A stretch of DNA of 5,810 nucleotides. Origin: Deltaproteobacteria bacterium (GTDB lineage: Bacteria; Desulfobacterota_B; Binatia; UBA9968). The notes beneath the pieces were generated by a model that saw nothing but the letters and a program-made list of their open reading frames with translations, was not told the origin of the DNA and made no database searches. Made by a program: the position numbers and the translations under genes. The number at the start of each line of letters is the position of its first letter. Position 1 is the first letter of the stretch. Shown one piece after another: positions 1 to 4,594 of the stretch. The DNA is taken from positions 1 through 5,810 of the forward strand of contig JAPUHZ010000175.1 of NCBI GenBank assembly GCA_027297485.1. Reading direction: 5' to 3'.

Positions 1-171
1 GCAGATGACGCGGCGGCTGGTTTGGTCGCCCATGCTGAGGTACTCTTCGACACGGACGGGGATGAGGTGAAGCTCGGCTTCGTAGTCGTTGAGTTCGACG
101 GTGAACTGAGCGGGGAGGGTGTTGCCTTCGAAGGGTTCGAGGGCACTTGGTTGGTGTTTTTTCGTTGACAT
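1..171 (-). CDS. Small conserved-looking protein, C-terminus cut by window edge
   Basis: The reading frame opens with ATG at 171-169 on the minus strand and stays open for 57 codons to the window edge, so its C-terminus is missing. An AGAGG ribosome-binding site lies about 8 nt before the ATG. The visible protein begins MSTKKHQPSALEPFEG and continues with a charged, beta-like stretch (QFTVELNDYEAELHLIPVRVEEYL). There is no signal peptide or membrane segment, so it is probably cytoplasmic. I do not recognise the family. It is the third and last visible gene of a leftward series (72 aa, 61 aa, this one), but a strong 14-bp hairpin lies in the 98-nt gap before it, so it may be partly uncoupled from the two upstream genes. 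High third-position GC and the good RBS support it as a real gene. Function is unknown. Confidence 0.6.
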   Translation of the reverse strand, partial: MSTKKHQPSALEPFEGNTLPAQFTVELNDYEAELHLIPVRVEEYLSMGDQTSRRVIC

Positions 172-210
172 GCGTAGGGCCTCTAATCGGTTAAGGCGGT
201 TAGGGGTTCA

Positions 211-245
211 GGAGCTGGGGGGTGTTCTTAGCACCTCCCGGCTCC
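211..245 (-). other. Strong intergenic hairpin, 14-bp stem
   Basis: Arms 211-224 and 232-245 pair over 14 consecutive positions (two of them G-U) around a 7-nt loop. It lies just after the 61-aa gene in the leftward transcript and before the gene at 1-171. No T-tract follows on the minus strand, so it is not a canonical intrinsic terminator. It could be an RNA-processing or stability element, an attenuator or a protein-binding site. Confidence 0.55.
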
Positions 246-269
246 GCTGTTTATGGAATCATCTCTCGT

Positions 270-455
270 TCACGTAAGCATCCGCTGTTGCAGTTGGTAG
301 GAAAGCGTCTCCAATAGTTCTTTGGTGTCGTCAATGGCCTTCTGCAAGGCACGGCGGTTGATCGTTCGATGCTGGGCCAGCCCTTCGATGTAGGTCAGGT
401 TGGTTTGCGCCTGGGTGATCTTCTCGACCGGGCCGGTATGATTGGTCTGGTTCAT
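270..455 (-). CDS. Small helical protein of unknown function (61 aa)
   Basis: This 61-codon frame starts 12 nt after the stop of the upstream 72-aa gene, so the two are probably co-transcribed. The protein is almost entirely predicted helix: residues 15-58 (from QAQTNLTYIEGL to LETLSYQLQQRM) have heptad-like spacing of Leu/Ile and many Gln/Glu/Lys, suggesting a short coiled coil or helical hairpin. There are no cysteines, no membrane segment and no recognisable catalytic motif. The RBS before the ATG is weak, which fits translational coupling to the preceding gene. Possible roles include a small regulatory or packing protein of a mobile element. That is inference, because I do not recognise the family. 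Confidence 0.55.
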   Translation of the reverse strand: MNQTNHTGPVEKITQAQTNLTYIEGLAQHRTINRRALQKAIDDTKELLETLSYQLQQRMLT

Positions 456-467
456 CGTGGTGTGGTC

Positions 468-686
468 TCAGGCAGCGAGGCGGGCGGCGGGGACGGTGAG
501 GGATTCGAAAATATCAGGGGTGAGGGCGATCCGGCGTTCCGGGTGCGCTGGGTTCCAGAGTTCGACCATTGGGGTGTAGACGTAGCCGCGTCCGCCGATC
601 CAGTAGCGTACTTCGATTTTGTGGTAGGCTACCGTGTGGCCTTCGTAGGTGCGGGACGGGTTGTGGGAAGCTAGGTTCATGGTCAT
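468..686 (-). CDS. Small beta-rich protein of unknown function (72 aa)
   Basis: This is the first gene of the leftward unit. The ATG at 686-684 is followed two codons later by a second in-frame ATG (680-678), and either could be used. The SD is weak. The start lies about 34 nt downstream of the -10 box at 725-720. The protein is rich in Tyr, Val and Arg (AYHKIEVRYWIGGRGYVYTP), reads as a small beta domain, and ends in an Ala/Leu-rich tail. It has no signal peptide or transmembrane segment. The family is not recognised. An overlapping plus-strand frame (369-674) is judged a complement shadow. Its promoter carries the repeat shared with the XRE gene's promoter, so it is probably repressed by the 76-aa regulator. 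Confidence 0.6.
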   Translation of the reverse strand: MTMNLASHNPSRTYEGHTVAYHKIEVRYWIGGRGYVYTPMVELWNPAHPERRIALTPDIFESLTVPAARLAA

Positions 687-719
687 TAGGCTGGAAGGTT
701 AGTCCTTTTTATTTATTTC

Positions 720-748
720 AATATAAACATATTATGTGGATAAATCAA
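720..748 (-). promoter_or_regulatory. Sigma70-like promoter for the leftward small genes
   Basis: Read on the minus strand, TTGATT (748-743) and TATATT (725-720) are separated by exactly 17 nt. Both boxes are close to consensus. The spacer contains one copy of the palindromic element (727-737), placing the putative operator between -35 and -10. Confidence 0.65.
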
Positions 749-765
749 CATAATATGTTTATATT
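737..765 (+). promoter_or_regulatory. Promoter for the XRE regulator
   Basis: TGGATA (737-742, 4 of 6 matches to consensus) and TATATT (760-765) are separated by 17 nt. The spacer holds the second palindromic element (748-758), which suggests autoregulation of the gene that starts at 805. Confidence 0.55.
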
Positions 766-804
766 CTCGATTTATTTTTTATCTTTATAAAAAACCGGAG
801 GCCC

Positions 805-1035
805 ATGCAGATATACAGATCACAGAAGGAAGTTGGCAAGCTCTGCCGAGAACTCAGAGAACGAAACGATATGACTCAGAGAGAGCTTGCAAATGCAATT
901 GGTGCAAAGAACATTCAGGATATAAGTAATGCGGAGAATCCAGGAAAGGCATCTCGATTTGCTATGCAACAGCGTATCTTAAAGCACTTCAACAACACGC
1001 TGTCTCCTGCTTTTATCGTGGAAGATGACGATTGA
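805..1035 (+). CDS. XRE/Cro-type helix-turn-helix repressor (76 aa)
   Basis: A compact DNA-binding regulator made almost entirely of one HTH domain. The N-terminal helix carries GKLCRELRERNDMT (residues 11-24), followed by the HTH core TQRELANAIGAKNIQDISNAEN (about 24-45), typical of Cro/CI-like proteins. The tail ends in an acidic EDDD. The start is secure: GGAGG lies 3 nt before the ATG. Size and fold resemble phage Cro proteins, restriction-system controller (C) proteins and small antitoxins. The inverted repeats in its own promoter, the divergent promoter and the downstream promoter imply that it represses (or balances) all three. The gene and its upstream DNA are clearly more AT-rich than the left-hand genes, a sign of separate acquisition. 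HTH assignment is firm; the specific role is inferred. Confidence 0.85.
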   Translation: MQIYRSQKEVGKLCRELRERNDMTQRELANAIGAKNIQDISNAENPGKASRFAMQQRILKHFNNTLSPAFIVEDDD

Positions 1036-1038
1036 GAC

Positions 1039-1067
1039 TTTATTTATCCTCATAATATGTTTATATT
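1039..1067 (+). promoter_or_regulatory. Promoter with third operator copy, drives the GIY-YIG unit
   Basis: TTTATT (1039-1044) and TATATT (1062-1067) are separated by 17 nt. The 29-bp block differs at only two positions from the leftward promoter at 720-748 read on its own strand. The spacer carries TCATAATATGT (1050-1060), one mismatch from the other operator copies. It starts 4 nt after the regulator's stop and lies 25 nt upstream of the next ATG, so the downstream genes have their own regulated promoter. Confidence 0.65.
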
Positions 1068-1091
1068 GATTCAGAACAAACCAGGAAACAA

Positions 1092-1579
1092 ATGGAAAAA
1101 GCACTTCTTGAGCCTCTTCAACAGCATTGGCAGGAACGGGTATGTCTTGCAAGAAAGCTGTACACGTGCCGAAGAAATATCAAAGGGAAGAATAAGCGAG
1201 CACGGGCATATCGACGGGATTATTGTTATCACTGCCCGGTATCGCCAGCACATGACCGCCGGAAGGTGGCCTATATTTATGCCTTAGTAGATCCCCGCGA
1301 CAATCAGATATGCTACATTGGAAAGACAGACGATCCGAAAGGCCGTCTATCCGTTCATATCTATGGGGGCGTAGTGGCAGCCGGACACCAGTATCATGCT
1401 GGATAGGGGAATTGCATAAGGACGGTCTCAAACCGGAAATGCGGGCGTTGCGGTGTATTCCGAATTGGCGCGTTGATGTAGATGAACGCGAAGCGATTTC
1501 GGAGGCTTTAATGCTTGGGTATGATCTACTGAATGTGCAGTTGATTCGCCAGCCAGTTTATTCCAAACAGCACTGCTGA
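1092..1579 (+). pseudogene. GIY-YIG endonuclease, frameshifted (or sequence error)
   Basis: The start ATG at 1092 has AGGA 5 nt upstream. Frame 3 encodes a basic, Cys-containing N-terminus (C18, C26, C45, C48) and then the nuclease core: YIY (61-63), CYIGKTDDPKGRL (YIG at 75-77, Arg85) and His89. This frame stops at 1404-1406. The rest of the domain continues in frame 2 from about 1364: WIGELHKDGLKPEMRAL, then acidic residues including EREAISEA, and the closing LLN. The family normally has exactly this order: GIY, YIG, Arg, Glu, Asn. Adding one G to the G5 run at 1365-1369 would join the halves without a gap. A second one-base loss near 1565-1567 would connect it to the tail ending at 1731. 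GIY-YIG enzymes cut DNA as homing, repair or restriction nucleases. Which applies here is not determinable. Confidence 0.75.
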
Positions 1580-1731
1580 GCGACAGCGCTATTGGGCCAG
1601 ACGAATCACGCGCCATCAAGAGGCATCAGGCGCAGCTTCATGGTCAGTTGCATGAATGGGCCAAGGATGACGATATTGAAGGCCAGGACGTCGACCTGGG
1701 CGGGTTGTTTGGGGGATATGAAAAGAGATGA
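1525..1731 (+). pseudogene. C-terminal tail of the GIY-YIG gene in a third frame
   Basis: A protein-like frame runs from 1525 to a TGA at 1729-1731 with no ATG, GTG or TTG start of its own in its coding-like part. It reads SDSAIGPDESRAIKRHQ, then a helical, acidic section ending LGGLFGGYEKR. If the A3 run at 1565-1567 had one more A, the nuclease frame would pass directly into this tail (VYSKTALLSDSAIG). The repaired gene would then span 1092-1731 (about 213 aa) and overlap the next gene's ATG at 1718 by 14 nt, a normal operon junction. That makes the tail more likely part of the nuclease than noise, but this is inference. Confidence 0.5.
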
Positions 1732-3013
1732 ATCAATGGAACTCATCCTCACCTCATTTGGATTGTCGCACCTGGGCCTGAAGGGTGATGAAGGCCCATC
1801 CTTCGGCGACATTAATCCTTTCTATAGGATGCCTCCATTAAGAATGTCTTTAGCTGGGCGTCTACCAGTGCCCGACTTCGCCGTTCTTTTACTTTGCGAT
1901 AGAGTGATTCTCGACTCAGAGACCTGGGAGAGAATAAAGAAGGATCGTTATTCTCAAGGATATAAGCTAACCGCAGAGGTTGTGAAGTCCCTTTACGCGG
2001 AGGGATTTATCCGGATAGAAGATTTTAATGCTATCATAGCCGACAATCGCACTTTACTCGAAAAGATGATGGAGCGTGATTTAAAAAGACTCGACGACTG
2101 GGTCGATCCGCTAAAAGAGTCCCTGGACTTATGGGGTAAATATGTTACTTTGACTGGTGATTTCTGGCGATCTGATATCTTACATGTAAAAGAATTTCAG
2201 CCTGATTATGAAGTAAAGGAAGTTAGTTACGAGACCACCGATTTCGACCGATCTGACATCATCAAAATTCTTCACATCGAAGATAACGCGCACGCTACCA
2301 CCGATTTCGACCGATCTGACATCATCGAATTTCTTCACATCGAAGATAACGCGCACGCTATTGGAGTGATCGGTGATACACCATACCTCGATCTTCTGAA
2401 AGGGGCTCTCAAGTCGTCTTCAAAGCGTCGTCGTTCTAAATACCGGCAAGTTCTTAGAGCACTACTTACAGAGTATCTAGCCTATGTGAATGCAAATCTC
2501 GTCGTGTCCCATACTCTTGGGATGGGTTTCCATGATTGGGAAGACTATGCTCCGTTTTACAGGGCCAAGTTTCTGACTATTGGGGCTGAAGAACGGCCTG
2601 GACAAGAGAATATGAGGGCGGTAAGGAAACTCTTCGAGGTATCCTTCCCTGAGATTTCTTTCTCGAATCCCCGAAGTCTGATCAAAATACTCACTGATAA
2701 ACGAATCACCCAGTTACGGGAACTTGTTGAGAAGGCCGTGAGAGGAGATGTAGAGTTCGACAAAGAGTTTGCTAACCGAACCTTTCAGGAGGTTCTCAGG
2801 ATAGAACAGAAAGCAGGGCGAGTCAGAAAGATCGTTTCTTGGGCTACTCTCCCTTTGAGCTTCATTCCGGTAGTTGGGTCCCCATTACAAAAAGGAGTGG
2901 AAGAAGCAGCAGGACACATTGTCGAGCGCAAGCTGAAAAAGGATTTTCGCTGGTTCTATCTTATCAGCGAACATGCTCAGCAGCCTCGGCAATTGGAAGA
3001 AAAAAGATCATAA
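1718..3013 (+). CDS. Large protein of unknown family (431 aa) with internal tandem repeat
   Basis: I chose ATG 1718 (GGGGG close upstream). ATG 1736, six codons later with an AAGAGA site 7-8 nt ahead, is equally possible. The frame is open further upstream from a TTG at 1592, but that part is out of frame with a more protein-like stretch and is probably not translated. The N-terminal 100 residues are mixed (SFGLSHLGLKGDEGPSFGDI, VPDFAVLLLCDRVILDSETW). Residues 100-160 are helical. Residues 173-193 and 194-214 are a tandem 21-aa duplication (TTDFDRSDII...HIEDNAHA). A basic patch SSSKRRRSKYRQ (233-244) follows. Near the C-terminus a short hydrophobic segment (373-387, VSWATLPLSFIPVVG) is too short and polar-flanked to be a clear membrane span. 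I recognise no catalytic motif or family. Its position after a nuclease gene and under a repressor suggests a mobile-element or defence role, unproven. Confidence 0.8.
   Translation: MKRDESMELILTSFGLSHLGLKGDEGPSFGDINPFYRMPPLRMSLAGRLPVPDFAVLLLCDRVILDSETWERIKKDRYSQGYKLTAEVVKSLYAEGFIRIEDFNAIIADNRTLLEKMMERDLKRLDDWVDPLKESLDLWGKYVTLTGDFWRSDILHVKEFQPDYEVKEVSYETTDFDRSDIIKILHIEDNAHATTDFDRSDIIEFLHIEDNAHAIGVIGDTPYLDLLKGALKSSSKRRRSKYRQVLRALLTEYLAYVNANLVVSHTLGMGFHDWEDYAPFYRAKFLTIGAEERPGQENMRAVRKLFEVSFPEISFSNPRSLIKILTDKRITQLRELVEKAVRGDVEFDKEFANRTFQEVLRIEQKAGRVRKIVSWATLPLSFIPVVGSPLQKGVEEAAGHIVERKLKKDFRWFYLISEHAQQPRQLEEKRS
2234..2359 (+). repeat. In-frame tandem duplication, 2 x 63 bp
   Basis: Positions 2234-2296 and 2297-2359 are adjacent direct copies differing at two bases (61 of 63 identical). 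One of the changes turns Lys into Glu (DIIKILH to DIIEFLH). The duplication is in frame, so it adds 21 residues to the 431-aa protein. High identity at the nucleotide level points to a recent event such as replication slippage. Confidence 0.95.
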
Positions 3014-3294
3014 TGGATCTCCAATCCAGTGACGTCGCCCTTTTCCAGTGGCTCCACAAGTACCGCTACCTGACCCTACCACGCGTCCGGATGCTCGGGT
3101 TTGGAGCATTATTGGGCCTGCCTCCGAATTTGACGTGGTTGCTCCCTACACGGGGCACGATCACCAATGCGCTCAACACAGATACCCCGTCCCGTTATCT
3201 CCAAACCTTGATCGGTATTATCGCCGCGATGTCTGACTACACGATTGAAGCCGAGACCGTGACCGTTTGCCGCGTCGTCAAGAAATCAGATTGA
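3013..3294 (+). CDS. Small protein (93 aa), possible winged-helix N-terminus
   Basis: The ATG at 3013 shares its A with the TAA of the 431-aa gene (TAATG), a strong sign of translational coupling, so it was chosen over upstream in-frame starts that would overlap the previous gene deeply. GGAAG lies 13 nt before. The first 25 residues (DVALFQWLHKYRYLTLPRVR) resemble the opening helices of winged-helix proteins of mobile elements, where a similar LxxLxxYRYLT pattern is common; this is a weak resemblance. Residues 48-72 (TITNALNTDTPSRYLQTLIG) are helical. The frame ends at TGA 3292-3294, but the same frame continues with protein-like sequence to 3450, so the gene may once have been about 146 aa. 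Function is unknown. Confidence 0.6.
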   Translation: MDLQSSDVALFQWLHKYRYLTLPRVRMLGFGALLGLPPNLTWLLPTRGTITNALNTDTPSRYLQTLIGIIAAMSDYTIEAETVTVCRVVKKSD

Positions 3295-3450
3295 CCCATC
3301 ACCCCTTCGATACCGAGCCCACCAACCCCAGCCGAGACACCCCAGGAAGAGGCGTACGAGGCTTCGTTCACCGCCACGGTAGAGGCAGCAAAGTGCGATG
3401 CGTGGCCGATGGGGGAGGCCCTCAGGCGAATGGGGCGGTCAGATGGGTAG
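3295..3450 (+). pseudogene. Possible continuation of the 93-aa gene after an in-frame TGA
   Basis: Directly after the TGA the same frame encodes a Pro-rich linker (PITPSIPSPPTPAETPQ) and then a helical acidic stretch (EEAYEASFTATVEAAKCDAW) ending at TAG 3448-3450. It has no start of its own near the TGA. The linker-plus-helix pattern is more protein-like than the other frames here. It may be a C-terminus cut off by a nonsense mutation, or chance. Confidence 0.35.
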
Positions 3451-3471
3451 GCCAAGTGAGGATATTTACTA

Positions 3472-3528
3472 TTAGCTGTATGATTAAGAAAATAATCGAT
3501 GATACTGGAAACTTTAACTTACAGCTAA
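3472..3528. repeat. 9-bp inverted repeat TTAGCTGTA / TACAGCTAA
   Basis: The perfect 9-bp arms 3472-3480 and 3520-3528 are separated by 39 nt of AT-rich DNA. The right arm overlaps the -35 box of the promoter at 3518-3546. It could be a split operator, for example for the HTH protein at 4265-4594 (inferred). The surrounding 3451-3592 contains no supportable gene. Confidence 0.4.
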
Positions 3529-3546
3529 CGTAGCTGCTTTTATAGT
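3518..3546 (+). promoter_or_regulatory. Candidate promoter of the retron unit
   Basis: CTTACA (3518-3523, 4 of 6) and TATAGT (3541-3546, 5 of 6) are 17 nt apart. Transcription would begin near 3553, about 40 nt before the first arm of the 16-bp inverted repeat, as expected for a promoter driving a structured RNA and then the downstream genes. No better promoter is visible between here and the RT. Confidence 0.45.
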
Positions 3547-3592
3547 GTTCTTTCTCAAGATGACCTGCTCAGCATCAACGGCGAAGATGTCG

Positions 3593-3794
3593 CAGACACA
3601 CGCGATCCCGATCACACACGCGAAGGGAGCGAACCTTGGCAACATCCCCAACGGGAACGTTAAGGAATGACTCTCGATCATCATCACGCGAACACACCTG
3701 TGATCGGAGGCACGCGCAATCGCTGCGACGAAGGAAACCGGCCCTCCGCGTGCCAACGAAGGCGGCATCCGGAGGGACGGATCGCGTGTGTCTG
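3593..3794 (+). ncRNA. Candidate retron msr-msd RNA with a1/a2 ends
   Basis: A perfect 16-bp inverted repeat, CAGACACACGCGATCC (3593-3608) and its complement (3779-3794), bounds 170 nt with no convincing gene. A second partial copy of the left arm (ACACACGCGA, 3613-3622) can also pair with the right arm, and is followed four nt later by AGCGAA. Known retrons have complementary a1 and a2 ends, with the branching G in an AGC just after a1. Between the arms are hairpins: 3634-3665 (CCTTGGC/GTTAAGG, inner TCCC/GGGA, CAAC loop), 3675-3706 (CGATCA/TGATCG), 3709-3754 (GGCACGCG/CGCGTGCC) and an alternative 3738-3780 (CCG-CCCTCCG / CGGAGGG-CGG) next to a2, a possible msd stem. Total length about 200 nt is usual for retrons. 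It lies upstream of the HTH and RT genes. The structure is seen; the retron identity is inferred. Confidence 0.5.
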
Positions 3795-3815
3795 TGTGAC
3801 ACATGTTCCCGCAAA

Positions 3816-3847
3816 CAGGGGGTGACGATCTCGTAACACACCCCCAG
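3816..3847 (+). other. GC-rich hairpin after the candidate ncRNA
   Basis: GGGGGTG (3818-3824) pairs with CACCCCC (3839-3845), with a second inner stem ACGA/TCGT (3825-3828 with 3831-3834). No T-tract follows, so it is not a textbook terminator. It may end or process the upstream RNA, or it may be a further domain of it. The DNA from here to 3963 shows only a 7-bp tandem repeat (ACGACGT, 3885-3898) and no supportable gene. Confidence 0.45.
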
Positions 3848-3973
3848 GAGCGACAGAAAGGTAACGGAGGGTTATGGGTGAGTGACGACGTACGACGTTG
3901 TTGCCGAGTGCGACAGATGGCAAAGCGCCGTCCTCGATAAACATAACCTAATCGTATAAGGATATGGAGAACC

Positions 3974-4180
3974 TTGAGTTATCCGACCTGCGCCTTTAGG
4001 GTACAGGTCATCCTTGATGAGCACCGTCACTTGCTCTCGCCTCCTGATGTCAAAGCGCTGGAAGAAGTCCTGGAGATTCTCGATGAACTACAACAACCGT
4101 CACTATCATCCCTTGAACGGGGAGCTAGATTTGTGACGATGGTTGCACGCATCATCGAAGTTCTTCAAATGCTCGACTAG
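3974..4180 (+). CDS. Small helical protein upstream of the HTH gene (68 aa)
   Basis: The only in-frame start is TTG 3974, with GGAGA ending 3 nt before it, which is tight spacing. A competing ATG at 3964 opens just an 11-codon frame. From residue 10 on, the sequence is convincingly protein-like and nearly all helix: VQVILDEHRHLLSPPDVKAL, then EEVLEILDELQQPSLSSLER, and a hydrophobic helix FVTMVARIIEVLQMLD. No catalytic motif, signal peptide or clear membrane span is visible. It lies between the candidate ncRNA and the HTH gene, 84 nt upstream of the latter, so it may be a third protein of the retron unit. I do not recognise the family. The unusual start keeps confidence moderate. Confidence 0.5.
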   Translation: MSYPTCAFRVQVILDEHRHLLSPPDVKALEEVLEILDELQQPSLSSLERGARFVTMVARIIEVLQMLD

Positions 4181-4264
4181 CTACGATGACGGTGACGGCC
4201 CTCCGCATTACCTTTGCTCAGTTGTCTCTCTTCGACACCACTGCACTTACTCCAATACAAGCTC

Positions 4265-4594
4265 ATGAAACTAGGGCGTACTATCTCCGAGCTTCGTAAC
4301 CGGCGCGGCATTAAGCAGAAGAAACTTGCGCAGCTATGCGGGGTCTCTGCTGCTTATCTATCGCAGATCGAACACGATAAGCGACAGCCGACACTGTCGG
4401 TCTTGGATGCGATCAGCGAGAAACTACACGTGCCGCTGCCACTGCTATTCTTCTTGTCAATCGACGAGAGTGATGTGCCTGGCAGTAAACGTGCGATATT
4501 CACAGCGCTTGAGCCAACATTACGCTCATTGGTTGATCAATTCATCGAAGGAGACACGGTGCAATCGATCACCGGAAAAGCCCCGGCGAAGTGA
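4265..4594 (+). CDS. XRE-family HTH protein paired with the RT (109 aa)
   Basis: A classic XRE HTH fills the N-terminal half: LGRTISELRNRRGIKQKKLA then QLCGVSAAYLSQIEHDKRQP (residues 3-42) and the closing helix LSVLDAISEKLHVPLPLLFF. The C-terminal 45 residues are a helical extension (KRAIFTALEPTLRSLVDQFI) that may dimerise or sense a ligand. ATG 4265 gives the standard domain start; the TTG at 4214 would add an unlikely leader. The SD is weak. The stop overlaps the RT start as GTGA (4591-4594), so the two proteins are made together. Some published retrons encode HTH-containing accessory proteins beside the RT; I place this gene as regulator or effector of the same system by analogy. It is unrelated in sequence to the 76-aa XRE protein beyond the fold. 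Confidence 0.85.
   Translation: MKLGRTISELRNRRGIKQKKLAQLCGVSAAYLSQIEHDKRQPTLSVLDAISEKLHVPLPLLFFLSIDESDVPGSKRAIFTALEPTLRSLVDQFIEGDTVQSITGKAPAK

Larger units (their letters stand above)
720..765. repeat. Perfect 18-bp inverted repeat: paired operator
   Basis: Arms 720-737 and 748-765 are perfect reverse complements around a 10-nt spacer. Each arm contains its own small palindrome of the form ACATA-N-TATGT (727-737 and 748-758). The centres of these small palindromes are 21 bp apart, two DNA turns, so two dimers could bind the same face. The element overlaps both divergent promoters. It is the most likely binding site of the XRE protein at 805-1035. The link to that protein is inferred from position. 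Confidence 0.7.

Noticed and set aside
369..674. 101-aa plus-strand frame
   Set aside because: Gly/Val-rich complement of the two minus-strand genes. The minus frames have a promoter and more natural composition.
1362..1372. Programmed -1 frameshift in the GIY-YIG gene
   Set aside because: The site is not a standard slippery heptamer, and a second break further on suggests deletion or error instead.
1592..1717. TTG-started extension of the 431-aa protein (to 473 aa)
   Set aside because: The overlapping frame ending at 1731 is more protein-like here, and better starts exist at 1718 and 1736.
805..1731. Restriction-modification system (controller protein plus GIY-YIG endonuclease)
   Set aside because: No DNA methyltransferase motifs are visible in any protein of the window, so a complete system is not supported.
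2839..3012. Upstream extension of the 93-aa gene
   Set aside because: It would lie inside the 3' end of the 431-aa gene in another frame. The TAATG junction gives a better start at 3013.
3514..3944. Several 66-96 aa frames on both strands
   Set aside because: Arg/Cys-rich, mutually overlapping and without good RBS. The region is better explained as structured noncoding DNA.
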